Part shown: one piece after another, positions 46,246 through 55,359 of the stretch
Position numbering within the stretch: position 1 is the stretch's first letter
How the letters are laid out: each line of letters begins with the position of its first letter
From: Candidatus Pantoea gossypiicola
GTDB lineage: Bacteria; Pseudomonadota; Gammaproteobacteria; Enterobacterales; Enterobacteriaceae
Direction of reading: 5' to 3'
Length of the DNA stretch: 64,000 nucleotides
NCBI RefSeq assembly: GCF_008632075.1
Contig: NZ_VWVM01000002.1
Location: 1-64,000, forward strand
Translations under genes and position numbers: made by a program
The notes under the pieces: generated by a model
What the model saw: only the letters and a program-made list of their open reading frames with translations
Told to the model about the DNA's origin: nothing
The model's database searches: none

Positions 46246-46653
46246 ATGCGTTTACTTCATACCATGCTGCGCGTTGGCGATCTGCAACGTTCAATCGATT
46301 TCTACACCCGCGTGCTGGGCATGCGCGTGCTGCGTCAGAGCGAAAACACCGAATATAAATATACCCTGGCATTCGTGGGCTACACCGACGAAAGCGAAGG
46401 TGCTGTGATCGAGCTGACCTACAACTGGGGCGTTGACAAATATGACCTCGGCGATGCTTATGGCCATATCGCGCTGGGCGTCGATGACGCAGCAGCAGCC
46501 TGCGAACGTATCCGCAAAGATGGCGGCAACGTGACCCGTGAAGCGGGCCCGGTCAAAGGCGGCTCCACCATTATTGCCTTTGTTGAAGATCCCGATGGTT
46601 ACAAAATCGAGCTGATCGAAAACAAAGATGCCGGTAACGGCCTGGGCAACTAA
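46246..46653 (+). CDS. gloA: Glyoxalase I
   Basis: A nickel-dependent lactoylglutathione lyase of 135 residues (E. coli 135). It isomerises the methylglyoxal-glutathione adduct to S-lactoylglutathione. Metal ligands are His5 (MRLLHTML), Glu56 (VIELTYNWG), His74 ([10 protein letters not shown]) and Glu122 (KIELIE). The ATG at 46246 has GAGG upstream. It follows nemRA, so glyoxal-type electrophiles that inactivate NemR can raise their own detoxifying enzyme. Confidence 0.96.
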   Translation: MRLLHTMLRVGDLQRSIDFYTRVLGMRVLRQSENTEYKYTLAFVGYTDESEGAVIELTYNWGVDKYDLGDAYGHIALGVDDAAAACERIRKDGGNVTREAGPVKGGSTIIAFVEDPDGYKIELIENKDAGNGLGN

Positions 46654-46772
46654 ACCTGCCTCTCAGTCCGCCTGAACAGGTGGGCTGAATCCCTTCTCTG
46701 CGCTTCATCTGCTGCACCCGGCCCTGTTTTTTGCCATAATACGCGCTGCCCTTTTCCTGCAACGAGATCCTG

Positions 46773-47441
46773 ATGTCTGAATCGAATTCCCCTAATGCAC
46801 TCAATCAACGTTTCCGTGGCTTCTATCCGGTGGTGATCGACGTTGAAACCGCTGGTTTCAATGCGCAAACCGATGCGTTACTGGAGATTGCCGCTATCAC
46901 GCTGAAAATGGATGAAGAGGGATGGATTCAGATTGACCAGACGCTGCATTTCAACGTCGAACCCTTTGTCGGCTCGCTTTTGCATCCGGAAGCGCTGGCC
47001 TTTACCGGTATCGATCCGAATAATCCGCTGCGCGGCGCAGTCAGTGAATATGAGGCGCTGCATGCCATTTTCAAAATGGTTCGCAAAGGCATTAAAGACA
47101 GCGGCTGCAATCGCGCCATTATGGTGGCCCACAATGCCACGTTTGACCTGAACTTTATGTCAGCAGCAGCAGAACGTGCCAGCCTGAAGCGCAATCCATT
47201 TCATCCGTTTGCCACCTTTGATACCGCGGCGCTGAGCGGACTGGTGCTGGGTCAGACGGTGCTGGCGAAAGCCTGTATTGCGGCGGGAATGGAGTTTGAC
47301 AGTACGCAGGCGCATTCTGCGCTGTATGACACTCAGCAGACAGCGACACTGTTCTGCGAGCTGGTAAACCGCTGGAAACGGTTAGGCGGCTGGCCACTCC
47401 CCTTTGCCGAGGGCGACGCAGACGCCTGCGCCTCCGCATAA
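46773..47441 (+). CDS. rnt: Ribonuclease T
   Basis: A DEDDh 3'-5' exoribonuclease of 222 residues that trims tRNA, 5S and 23S rRNA ends. Exo motifs are [22 protein letters not shown] (I), [13 protein letters not shown] (II) and [12 protein letters not shown] (III with the catalytic His). In E. coli lhr follows; here grxD converges directly with a shared terminator. Confidence 0.96.
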   Translation: MSESNSPNALNQRFRGFYPVVIDVETAGFNAQTDALLEIAAITLKMDEEGWIQIDQTLHFNVEPFVGSLLHPEALAFTGIDPNNPLRGAVSEYEALHAIFKMVRKGIKDSGCNRAIMVAHNATFDLNFMSAAAERASLKRNPFHPFATFDTAALSGLVLGQTVLAKACIAAGMEFDSTQAHSALYDTQQTATLFCELVNRWKRLGGWPLPFAEGDADACASA

Positions 47442-47455
47442 GGGATGCCGTAACG

Positions 47456-47486
47456 AAAAAGGCCGACATTGCGTCGGCCTTTTTTT
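47456..47486. terminator. Bidirectional terminator between rnt and grxD
   Basis: AAAAAGGCCGAC-ATTGC-GTCGGCCTTTTTTT has A- and T-runs on both sides and serves both convergent genes. Confidence 0.9.
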
Positions 47487-47817
47487 ATTCTGCTTCTTTA
47501 AACTTTTCTGCGGTCTCTTTAATCAGCGACTGCAGTTCACCACGCTGTAACATCTCAACGATGATATCGCATCCACCGACCAGTTCACCGTCTACCCACA
47601 GCTGCGGGAAGGTAGGCCAGTTGGCATACTTTGGCAGCTCTGCACGAATGTCCGGGTTCTGCAGAATATCCACGTAAGCAAAACGCTCACCGCAGGCTGA
47701 CAGTGCCTGCACCGCCTGTGCAGAGAAACCGCAGCTTGGCAGTTTCGGCGAACCTTTCATGTACAGCAGGATCGGGTTTTCTGCGATCTGGCGCTGAATT
47801 TTTTCTACAGTACTCAT
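47485..47817 (-). CDS. grxD: Monothiol glutaredoxin Grx4
   Basis: A 110-residue CGFS-type glutaredoxin that binds and delivers [2Fe-2S] clusters with glutathione and BolA partners. The active site is SPKLPSCGFSAQAVQAL; WPTFPQLWVDGELVGGCDII is the glutathione-binding part. The ATG at 47817 has AAGGAAG upstream. It is at the E. coli position, but converges with rnt rather than lhr. Confidence 0.96.
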   Translation of the reverse strand: MSTVEKIQRQIAENPILLYMKGSPKLPSCGFSAQAVQALSACGERFAYVDILQNPDIRAELPKYANWPTFPQLWVDGELVGGCDIIVEMLQRGELQSLIKETAEKFKEAE

Positions 47818-48184
47818 AATTGCCTTCCTTAATTCGTTACTTCGTGTTTGTTTATTGTAGCGACTTCGCAGCGTGACTGAAAACGAGATTTTACCGCTGT
47901 CCGATTAAATCGCCATCATTGTTAAGTTCCGCTTCCGGACGCCTGAACGCCTGATTATTAACAGCGGGTAACAGTTTAATAATTCGTAATAATTTCGTTG
48001 ATATAAGACGCTGAAAATGTTCATTTTCAGCGCGATTGCGTAGATTGCAAAGATTAATATTAAAAGGCATTACAGTTTTTAAAAGAACTGAACTAGAATG
48101 GCCTGGGCACTGATCCTGGATCAGATTAATCTCAACTTTGTCGCGGTGCGTAGTGGCCCTGACAACTTAACTAATCAACGGACT
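47818..48184. other. grxD-mepH intergenic region with an 11-bp dyad
   Basis: The 367-bp gap between divergent grxD and mepH is AT-rich. A perfect palindrome, arms CGCTGAAAATG and CATTTTCAGCG around TT, lies at 48009-48032, about 155 bp before mepH. There is no T-run, so an operator is likelier than a terminator. The regulator is unknown. Confidence 0.5.
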
Positions 48185-48982
48185 ATGCGTTTAATCATTA
48201 CGCTTTTCATGCTGGCCTTTGCGCAACTGTTTTTCAACGTCGCTGCTGCTTCCCCGCACGCGCCGGTGAACGTGAGTACGCATAAAGCAGAAAAAAAGAG
48301 CGCGCGCGACGATGAGCGCCGCAAGCGTCGCCAGGTAAAAACGGTGACCAAAAAAACTCGCCTCAGCCCTGTTCAAAAACTTAAAACGAAAAAACAGAAA
48401 AAAGTCGAACTCACTGCTCAACAGACGCCAGCTAAGAAGACCTCGCTTAAAACCGCCCGTATCAGCAAAAATAAAGAAAAAAAACGCTATGGTCATCAGC
48501 GCCTGCTGAAAACCGCTGAGGTCACCACCAGCGAACCTGGCACGATTAAAATGAGCAAATCTCACCGTCAGCGCTACCAGAAAGCGCGCGAAACCGCGAT
48601 GACTAAGCTGATGGGACAGCTGGGTAAACCTTATCTGTGGGGCGGCACCTCACCACATACTGGTTTCGATTGCAGCGGTCTGGTCTGGTATGCCTATAAA
48701 GATCTGGTGAAGTTCAAGATCCCGCGTACCGCTAACGAGATGTATCACCTGCGTGACGCTGCGCCAATCAAGCGTGAATCGCTGGAGAAAGGCGATCTGG
48801 TCTTCTTCCGCATTAACGGCCGCGGTACTGCGGATCACGTCGGCGTTTACCTGGGCAATGGCAAGTTTATTCAGTCGCCACGTACCGGCAAAGATATTCA
48901 GATCAGTGCATTAGGGGAAGACTACTGGCAGCGCCACTATATTGGTGCGCGTCGTGTGATGACGCCGAAAACCATTCGCTGA
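48185..48982 (+). CDS. mepH: Peptidoglycan DD-endopeptidase MepH
   Basis: A periplasmic murein endopeptidase of 265 residues that cuts D-Ala-mDAP crosslinks for wall growth. The signal peptide MRLIITLFMLAFAQLFFNVAAA is followed by a strongly basic Lys/Arg/Thr-rich linker (about 30-125). The NlpC/P60 domain has catalytic Cys in GFDCSGLVWYAYKDL, His in TADHVGVYLGNGKF and the third polar residue near RHYIGARRVM. An upstream in-frame start lacks a signal peptide. E. coli has sodB next; here ynhF converges. Confidence 0.92.
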   Translation: MRLIITLFMLAFAQLFFNVAAASPHAPVNVSTHKAEKKSARDDERRKRRQVKTVTKKTRLSPVQKLKTKKQKKVELTAQQTPAKKTSLKTARISKNKEKKRYGHQRLLKTAEVTTSEPGTIKMSKSHRQRYQKARETAMTKLMGQLGKPYLWGGTSPHTGFDCSGLVWYAYKDLVKFKIPRTANEMYHLRDAAPIKRESLEKGDLVFFRINGRGTADHVGVYLGNGKFIQSPRTGKDIQISALGEDYWQRHYIGARRVMTPKTIR

Positions 48983-48997
48983 TCAGCACTACAGTTC

Positions 48998-49027
48998 GAA
49001 AAAAGCCGGGATAATCCCGGCTTTTTT
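48998..49027. terminator. Bidirectional terminator between mepH and ynhF
   Basis: AAAAAAGCCGGGAT-AA-ATCCCGGC-type stem with TTTTTT on both sides closes mepH and ynhF. Confidence 0.9.
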
Positions 49028-49028
49028 A

Positions 49029-49118
49029 TTAGTGCAGAATGGCAGTAAAACTAAAGGCCACAATCATCAGCAGACAGCCGACAGTAGTCATCAAAGCCAG
49101 TTTCAAATCAGTACTCAT
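49029..49118 (-). CDS. ynhF: Small membrane protein YnhF
   Basis: A 29-residue protein, MSTDLKLALMTTVGCLLMIV..., single hydrophobic helix, ending TAILH. Length and sequence match E. coli YnhF (29 residues, MSTDLKFSLVTT...), an inner-membrane peptide of unknown role that keeps its formyl-methionine. AAGGAG lies six bases before the ATG. It lies beside purR as in E. coli, although sodB and ydhP are absent from the gap. Confidence 0.88.
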   Translation of the reverse strand: MSTDLKLALMTTVGCLLMIVAFSFTAILH

Positions 49119-49244
49119 TACCTGCTCCTTAGTCACACACTTTGTAGGGATATGGCATTTTCCCACATGACCTGGTAAAAATCTCGTTTTATCCGTTCAG
49201 CCTTGTTAGAATCCCGCCTTTGTTGCGCAACGCGCGCAACCCTG

Positions 49245-49260
49245 ATTCCGTTTGCGCATC
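49245..49260. promoter_or_regulatory. Possible second PurR-like site upstream of purR
   Basis: On the minus strand GATGCGCAAACGGAAT contains the GCAAACG core of the PurR box. E. coli purR has two operators, but the second is in a different place. Tentative. Confidence 0.3.
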
Positions 49261-49339
49261 TTTTCAGGCGTTTTTTCTCCGCCAGCAGCCTGTTTACCGG
49301 CCAGAAAAACCGTATTTTTGCGGAAAATTCCCTGAGAAG

Positions 49340-49355
49340 ACGCAAACGTTTAACA
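49340..49355 (+). promoter_or_regulatory. PurR operator of purR
   Basis: ACGCAAACGTTTAACA matches the PurR box ACGCAAACGTTTNCNT in its 12-base core and lies 45 bp before the purR start, as expected for autorepression. Confidence 0.82.
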
Positions 49356-49399
49356 TTACGCTTATCATAGAGTTAGGTAAGCAATGGAGTCCGATTTTC

Positions 49400-50425
49400 A
49401 TGGCAACAATTAAAGATGTGGCGAAACGCGCTGGCGTCTCAACGACCACCGTTTCGCACGTCATCAATAAAACCCGCTTTGTCGCTGAAGAGACGCGCGA
49501 GGCGGTCTGGCAGGCAATTAAAGAATTGCACTACTCGCCGAGCGCTGTCGCGCGCAGCCTGAAAGTAAACCACACCAGGACGCTGGGTCTGCTTGCCACG
49601 TCCAGCGAAGCGCCCTATTTCGCTGAAATTATTGAGGCGGTTGAAAATCACTGTTTTGATAAAGGTTATACGCTGATTCTGGGGAATGCGCATAACGACC
49701 TGCAAAAACAGCGCGCCTACCTCAGCATGATGGCGCAGAAGCGCGTCGATGGCCTGCTGGTGATGTGCTCTGAGTATCCGGACGATCTGCTGCAGATGCT
49801 GGAAGAGAACCGCAATATCCCGATGGTGGTGATGGACTGGGGCGAATCGCGCGCAGACTTCACCGACACGGTCCTGGATAATGCTTTCCAGGGTGGCTAT
49901 CTGGCGGGACGCTATCTGATTGAACGTGGACACCGTGATATTGGTGCGATTCCCGGTCAGATGGAGCGTAACACCGGCGGCGGACGTCATGCCGGCTTCC
50001 TGAAGGCGCTGGAAGAAGCGGGTATTCAGCCACGCGCGGAGTGGATTGTGCAGGGTGACTTTGAGCCGGAGTCGGGCTATCAGGCGATGCAGCAGATCCT
50101 GTCGCAAAAGCAGCGCCCGACCGCCGTGTTCTGCGGCGGCGACATCATGGCGATGGGGGCCATTTGCGCCGCCGACGAAATGGGTCTGCGCGTGCCGCAG
50201 GATATTTCGGTTATCGGTTATGATAATGTGCGCAACGCACGCTATTTCGCCCCTGCCCTGACCACGGTGCATCAGCCTAAAGCCCAGTTGGGTGAGAAGG
50301 CGCTGGATATGCTGCTCGACCGCATTACCAGTAAGCGCGAAGTGTCACAAACGATTGAGGTCCATCCGACGTTGATTGAGCGGCGTTCAGTAGCTGATGG
50401 TCCGTTCCGCGACTATCGCCGCTAA
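49400..50425 (+). CDS. purR: Purine repressor PurR
   Basis: A LacI-family repressor of 341 residues (E. coli 341) that uses hypoxanthine or guanine as corepressor. HTH and hinge: [32 protein letters not shown]...[14 protein letters not shown]. The periplasmic-binding-like core has [21 protein letters not shown] and [33 protein letters not shown]. It represses purine synthesis genes. The open frame extends far upstream, but MATIKDV is the invariant start. Its end overlaps the convergent punR by four bases. Confidence 0.97.
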   Translation: MATIKDVAKRAGVSTTTVSHVINKTRFVAEETREAVWQAIKELHYSPSAVARSLKVNHTRTLGLLATSSEAPYFAEIIEAVENHCFDKGYTLILGNAHNDLQKQRAYLSMMAQKRVDGLLVMCSEYPDDLLQMLEENRNIPMVVMDWGESRADFTDTVLDNAFQGGYLAGRYLIERGHRDIGAIPGQMERNTGGGRHAGFLKALEEAGIQPRAEWIVQGDFEPESGYQAMQQILSQKQRPTAVFCGGDIMAMGAICAADEMGLRVPQDISVIGYDNVRNARYFAPALTTVHQPKAQLGEKALDMLLDRITSKREVSQTIEVHPTLIERRSVADGPFRDYRR

Positions 50426-51327
50426 TCCTCGCTTAACCACTCCTGATTAAGCGTTCGCGCATCACCCAGATAGCTGAGCAACCAGCCTGTCGCCGGTGAT
50501 GCGCGATCCTCTGCCCAGCTAACGCAACAGGGACTGTCCGGAAATGCCACCGGCAGCGTCAGCTCCACCAGCTCGCCAGTGTCGAGCAGTGGCCTTGCCA
50601 GATGACCCGGCACCATCGCCACGCACAAGCCCGCCTGCACGCACTCCAGTCCGGTTTGCCACTCCGGCACCACCAGCCTGCGCTGGTTATCCAGCGTCCA
50701 TGTCATTCGACGCGGTAGTGCGCGTGATGTATCTTCCAGTACCAGGGACGGCCAGCTACGCAGCGTGTCGTCATCTATCTTGCTCGCCTGCGTCAGAGGA
50801 TGATCGGGCGCGACCACGCAGCGCCAGTTGAGCGTACCCATATCACGAAACGCAAACCGTCCCCCCACCGGAATCGCCTGCGTGGCACCAATTGCGACTT
50901 CCACCCGGCCATCGGCCAGTGCATCCCAGACACCGTTAAACACTTCGTAGCTGATGATCAGTTCCATATCGGGGAAGTGGCGATAGAAATCTTTGGCCAG
51001 CTGTCGGGTACGCTGAGGTTTGGCAATACGGTCAACAGCAATGCTGAGCTGCCCGCGCCAGCCGTTGGCCAGCTGCTGACACTGCCGCCGTGTGGCAAGC
51101 ATTTTTTTGATGACGCTGCGCCCTTCCCGGACAAAATGCTCCCCTGCAGGCGTCAGCACCACTTCACGATGCTGGCGTTCGAACAGCGGCACCGCCAGCC
51201 AGTTCTCCAGCTGACGCACTGTATAGCTGATGGCAGAAGGTACCCGATGCAGCTCCTGCGCGGCTGCGCTGAAGCTGCCTCCGCGGGCAACCGCGTCAAC
51301 GACCTCTAATGCATATTCTGACCACAT
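50422..51327 (-). CDS. punR: LysR-type regulator PunR (YdhB)
   Basis: A LysR-family regulator of 301 residues. The HTH is at about residues 1-60: [41 protein letters not shown]. The effector domain follows. In E. coli PunR (YdhB, once AdnB/CfaR) activates the neighbouring purine-nucleoside transporter punC in response to adenosine or inosine. It is divergent from punC over about 107 bp, and convergent with purR. Confidence 0.93.
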   Translation of the reverse strand: MWSEYALEVVDAVARGGSFSAAAQELHRVPSAISYTVRQLENWLAVPLFERQHREVVLTPAGEHFVREGRSVIKKMLATRRQCQQLANGWRGQLSIAVDRIAKPQRTRQLAKDFYRHFPDMELIISYEVFNGVWDALADGRVEVAIGATQAIPVGGRFAFRDMGTLNWRCVVAPDHPLTQASKIDDDTLRSWPSLVLEDTSRALPRRMTWTLDNQRRLVVPEWQTGLECVQAGLCVAMVPGHLARPLLDTGELVELTLPVAFPDSPCCVSWAEDRASPATGWLLSYLGDARTLNQEWLSED

Positions 51328-51434
51328 AATCTGCCTTCAAAAATTTTAACAGCAACCGGCAAATATTACCGTTTCACAGCGGCAAACGCACCTTTTACAC
51401 TCTGCCGCGTTTATCCTGCAAAAATGAGAATGAG

Positions 51435-52637
51435 ATGCTGTCGAATAAAGGATTTATGCCCTATCTTGCCCTGCTGAGCATGCTCGGCTTTTTAGCCACT
51501 GACATGTATCTGCCCGCCTTTGGTGCGATGCAGCAAACATTTAACACCTCGCCTGGTCTGATCAGCGCCAGTATGAGTCTGTTCCTGGCGGGCTTCGCCG
51601 TAGGTCAGCTCTTCTGGGGACCGCTTTCCGATCGCATCGGCCGTAAACCCGTACTGCTGGCCGGACTGGCCATGTTTGGCGTCGGCTGTGCGGGCATGTT
51701 GTGGGTGAATGATATTGCTCTGATGCTGACGCTGCGCTTTGTGCAGGCGATAGGCGTCTGTGCTGCGGCCGTGAGCTGGCAGGCGCTGGTAGTGGATCGC
51801 TACCCCGCCGCGCGCGCCAACAAAGTCTTTGCAACGATTATGCCGCTGGTTGCGCTCTCCCCGGCGCTGGCCCCGTTGCTGGGTGCCTGGCTGATCGGCC
51901 ATTTCCACTGGCGTTCGATTTTCCTGGTGCTGACGCTGATTGCGGTGGCGTTGATTCTGACCACGCTGCGTTTGCCCACAGTACGCCCGGAAGCACGTGA
52001 AAAAGGAGCACAGCCCGGCTTCCTCACTCTGTTGAAATCCCGGGTCTACAGCGGCAACGTGCTGATCTACTCCGCCTGTTCTGCCAGTTTTTTTGCCTGG
52101 CTGACCGGCTCGCCGTTCATTCTGGCGGATCTGGGCCTTTCGCCCGCCGATATCGGCCTGAGTTATGTGCCCCAGACGCTCGCCTTTTTGATTGGCGGAT
52201 TCGGCTGTCGCGCCATGCTCAACCGCTTTCATGGCGCTCAGCTGTTACCGTGGCTGCTGGGCATTTACAGCCTGAGCATTCTGGCGCTGTTTGCCGTAGC
52301 ACTGTCAGGCAACAGCATGCTGGTGAGCCTGATGGTGCCGTTCTGTGGGATGGCGCTGGCTAACGGCGCAATTTATCCGATTGTGGTTTCCAGTGCGCTG
52401 ACGCCCTTCCCGCACGCCACCGGTAAAGCAGCCGCATTGCAGAACACCTTACAACTCGGACTCTGCTTTGCTGCAAGCCTGGCAGTCTCTGCCGGATTAA
52501 CCCAGGCGCTGTTTACCACTACGCTGATAATGACGGTAACGATTCTGCTGGCGCTACTCGGTTACGCTCTGCAGCGTACCGCAAGCGCACAAACTGTTGT
52601 TGCCTCTCCGCAACCTGCCTGCCAGGATAATCACTGA
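51435..52637 (+). CDS. punC: MFS purine-nucleoside transporter PunC (YdhC)
   Basis: An inner-membrane transporter of 400 residues, 12 helices, DHA1/Bcr-CflA type. It opens [30 protein letters not shown], with motif [41 protein letters not shown] (motif C region), ending in a polar tail. E. coli PunC imports purine nucleosides and is under PunR. Its location with punR and purR forms a purine regulation cluster. Confidence 0.92.
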   Translation: MLSNKGFMPYLALLSMLGFLATDMYLPAFGAMQQTFNTSPGLISASMSLFLAGFAVGQLFWGPLSDRIGRKPVLLAGLAMFGVGCAGMLWVNDIALMLTLRFVQAIGVCAAAVSWQALVVDRYPAARANKVFATIMPLVALSPALAPLLGAWLIGHFHWRSIFLVLTLIAVALILTTLRLPTVRPEAREKGAQPGFLTLLKSRVYSGNVLIYSACSASFFAWLTGSPFILADLGLSPADIGLSYVPQTLAFLIGGFGCRAMLNRFHGAQLLPWLLGIYSLSILALFAVALSGNSMLVSLMVPFCGMALANGAIYPIVVSSALTPFPHATGKAAALQNTLQLGLCFAASLAVSAGLTQALFTTTLIMTVTILLALLGYALQRTASAQTVVASPQPACQDNH

Positions 52638-52947
52638 TACACTGACTTTTTCGTTAGCCTCCTAACAATAAGTCATTGAATATTGACCCGCGTGAGCATA
52701 TACTCATTCGGGTCAACAAATCTGTAATAAATCAACAATATAATAACGTAATAATCTGATTGGTACCCTGTTGCCGGGACGGTATTTGCGCGCGTTATTC
52801 TTACCCTGACCGACCTGCTGCAGGCTATTGCAGTCCTCTGTATCACACAGTCAACCGTTGTGCGGAGTCATCCGTACCGTTTCTCAATGCCTGACGAAAT
52901 TGACTACTCTTTGTTCAGGTTCAGATTGGACAGGTGGTGGAAAAGCT
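52638..52947. other. punC-cfa intergenic region and cfa leader
   Basis: TTGACCCG at 52683-52690 pairs with CGGGTCAA at 52709-52716, with an inner TGAG/CTCA pair; no T-run follows. About 230 bp remain before cfa. In E. coli cfa has a long leader controlled by the sRNA RydC and a sigma-S promoter nearer the gene; a long leader is also plausible here. The in-frame extension of cfa through this DNA was rejected. Confidence 0.5.
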
Positions 52948-54096
52948 ATGAGTTCATCTTATGCAGAAGCAGTGAGTCCTGAAGAAAACCATTGGTATCG
53001 CATCGTCCACGAAATGCTGGAAAAAGCGGATATTGAAATTAATGGTTCACGTCCCTGGGATATTCATATTAATCATCCCGGCTTTTTTAAGCGTGTTCTA
53101 CAGGAAGGATCGCTTGGGCTCGGCGAGAGCTATATGGATGGGTGGTGGGAGTGCGACCGGCTGGATATTTTCTTCCATCAGGTGCTTAAACATAAACTCG
53201 ATCAGCAACTCCCGCATCACTTTAAAGATACGCTGCGCATCGCCGCTGCCCGCTTAACCAATCTGCAGTCGAAAAAGCGGGCCTGGATTGTCGGTAAAGA
53301 GCATTACGACCTGGGTAACGATCTCTTTTCACGGATGCTTGACCCCTATATGCAATATTCCTGTGGCTACTGGAAAGAGGCCACGACCCTGGCAACAGCG
53401 CAGGAAGCCAAGCTGGATATGATTTGCCGTAAATTAGCGCTGGAACCCGGAATGTCGCTGTTGGATATCGGCTGTGGCTGGGGCGGACTCGCGGAATTTG
53501 CCGCACGTCATTACGGCGTCAAAGTGCATGGCGTGACGATTTCCGCCGAACAACAGAAACTGGCGCAGCAGCGCTGTAGCGGATTAGATGTCACGATTCT
53601 GTTGCAGGATTATCGCGATCTGAATGAGCAGTTTGATCGCATCGTTTCAGTAGGCATGTTCGAGCATGTCGGGCCGAAGAATTACGCCACCTATTTTGAT
53701 GTGGTCGATCGTAATTTAAAACCTGACGGTATTTTCCTTCTTCACACCATTGGCGCGATTAAAACCGATATGAGTGTCGATCCCTGGATTGACAAATATA
53801 TCTTCCCTAACGGCTGCCTGCCTTCGGTGCGTCACGTAGCGGATGCCAGCGAGCCGCATTTTATTCTGGAAGACTGGCATAACTTCGGGGCCGATTACGA
53901 CAAAACGCTGATGGCCTGGCATGAGCGCTTTTTGCAGGCCTGGCCGGAGCTGGCCGATAACTATGGCGAACGCTTCAAGCGGATGTTCTCCTATTACCTT
54001 AATGCCTGTGCCGGTGCCTTCCGCGCGCGTGATATTCAGCTGTGGCAGATTGTGTTCAGTCGCGGTATTGAGGGAGGATTACGGGTGGCGCGGTAG
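52948..54096 (+). CDS. cfa: Cyclopropane-fatty-acyl-phospholipid synthase
   Basis: A SAM-dependent enzyme of 382 residues (E. coli 382) that adds a methylene across double bonds of membrane phospholipid acyl chains in stationary phase and acid. It has SYMDGWWECDRLD, KEHYDLGNDLFSRMLDPYMQYSCGYW, SAM motif MSLLDIGCGWGGLAEFAARHYG, VSVGMFEHVGPKNYATYF, and YYLNACAGAFRARDIQLWQ containing the active-site Cys. GGTGG is near the ATG. A structured repeat element follows. Confidence 0.97.
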   Translation: MSSSYAEAVSPEENHWYRIVHEMLEKADIEINGSRPWDIHINHPGFFKRVLQEGSLGLGESYMDGWWECDRLDIFFHQVLKHKLDQQLPHHFKDTLRIAAARLTNLQSKKRAWIVGKEHYDLGNDLFSRMLDPYMQYSCGYWKEATTLATAQEAKLDMICRKLALEPGMSLLDIGCGWGGLAEFAARHYGVKVHGVTISAEQQKLAQQRCSGLDVTILLQDYRDLNEQFDRIVSVGMFEHVGPKNYATYFDVVDRNLKPDGIFLLHTIGAIKTDMSVDPWIDKYIFPNGCLPSVRHVADASEPHFILEDWHNFGADYDKTLMAWHERFLQAWPELADNYGERFKRMFSYYLNACAGAFRARDIQLWQIVFSRGIEGGLRVAR

Positions 54097-54175
54097 TGCT
54101 CTGTCATGTAAACGCTGCGAATGCCAAATCATATTGAATCTCACAGCAACGAATAAGTTTAACGAGCAGGGAACT

Positions 54176-54418
54176 GGGTCAGAAGAGGAAAGCGTCCCGC
54201 GTCTGTGACAAAAACGCCGGGAGCGTTTTTGAACAACGCAACGTGTTGGCCCGGCAACGGGCGCACCTCAGGGATGAGGTGCGTACTAAAAACGCCGGGA
54301 GCGTTTTTGATCAACGCAACGCGTTGGCCCGTTTACGGGCGCACCTCAGAAATGAGGTGCGTCATCGCGCGGGCCGAGCGTGTCATGGACTGGATTTTGC
54401 GTCTTTCCGATCTGACCC
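54176..54418. repeat. Non-coding element with inverted ends and two 78-bp structured repeats
   Basis: Related inverted ends, GGGTCAGAAGAGGAAAGCG (54176-54194) and CGTCTTTCCGATCTGACCC (54400-54418), enclose two direct repeats at 54210-54287 and 54288-54365. Each repeat can form three hairpins: AAAAACGC/GCGTTTTT, GCCCG/CGGGC and GCACCTC/GAGGTGC. Between copies, differences fall mainly in loops (GCAA vs TTTA; AGGGAT vs AGAAAT), while stems stay. This looks like a MITE-type or REP-like element, or an RNA with structural constraint. No protein is encoded. Confidence 0.72.
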
Positions 54419-54497
54419 TGTACCCTGTGATGGCTCGGTAAAACAGCAAACAGTTCAGATCCTATCACTACTCTCAAAGGCGCTCACACGCCCTTTA

Positions 54498-55157
54498 TTA
54501 ACTTTCGGAGGCAGGCTGGCCGGTCAGCGCACTCATCGCCGCCGCGGCATCGCGCTGAGCTAACACCCGTTCAACGGTCTCTACGATTGCCTGCGTGTGC
54601 GGATCGATCTCAATGTTGACCCGGTCGCCAAAGGTCTTCGCGCCCAGCGTCGTGCGCTCCAGCGTTTCCGGAATCAGATAGACGCAGAACTTGGTCTTCG
54701 TCACATCACCTACCGTCAGGCTGATGCCGTCAATACCGACAAAACCTTTATGCAGAATATATTTCATCTGCATCGGATCCTGGATTTTAAACCAGACTTC
54801 GCGATTGTGTTCTGACTGGATAATCTTGCAGATTTCAGCGGTGGTCATAATATGACCTGACATCAGATGACCGCCTATTTCATCGCTGAATTTCGCTGCA
54901 CGCTCAATATTCACCACATCGCCCTGACGTAAATCGCCAAGGTTAGTCACGCGCAATGTCTCTTTAATTAAATCAAAACTGACGCGGTCACCTTCGATTG
55001 CCGTTACAGTCAGACAGCATCCGTTATGGGCTACGGATGCGCCCAGCGCCAGGCCCGGCAGGAGCTCTTCCGGCAGTCGGACAGTGTGGGTACGAAACAG
55101 TTCTTTTTCTTCAATGGACACGATTTCTGCGGTGCCCTGCACAATACCGGTAAACAT
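54498..55157 (-). CDS. ribE: Riboflavin synthase, alpha chain
   Basis: A 219-residue enzyme (called ribC in E. coli) joining two lumazine molecules to riboflavin. Two lumazine-binding domains are seen: [17 protein letters not shown]... with [43 protein letters not shown], and GHIMTTAEI... with [13 protein letters not shown]. It is divergent from mdtK, as in E. coli. Confidence 0.95.
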   Translation of the reverse strand: MFTGIVQGTAEIVSIEEKELFRTHTVRLPEELLPGLALGASVAHNGCCLTVTAIEGDRVSFDLIKETLRVTNLGDLRQGDVVNIERAAKFSDEIGGHLMSGHIMTTAEICKIIQSEHNREVWFKIQDPMQMKYILHKGFVGIDGISLTVGDVTKTKFCVYLIPETLERTTLGAKTFGDRVNIEIDPHTQAIVETVERVLAQRDAAAAMSALTGQPASES

Positions 55158-55359
55158 AGTCTTTGCCTCTGCGAAGTTTACGCTAGTTTATCACAGCTCC
55201 GGTCGGCTGATAGAATTCAGCCCACGCCGCCTCTGTAATCTGTGGCAAAACGCATTGTGTGACAAAGATTGGCGAATTCTGTTACCACGGTTACACTGGT
55301 TCGCGCTATTCCCCGGGCTTTTCTGCCCTTTTAACTCATTTAATAAGTCAGGTGTTAAC

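Noticed and set aside
52828..52947. 40-codon N-terminal extension of cfa
   Set aside because: MSSSYAEAV at 52948 gives the family length; the extension lies in the leader.
55158..55359. FMN riboswitch or extended MdtK between ribE and mdtK
   Set aside because: No RFN-type conserved stems were recognised, and MdtK homologues start at the GTG at 55360.
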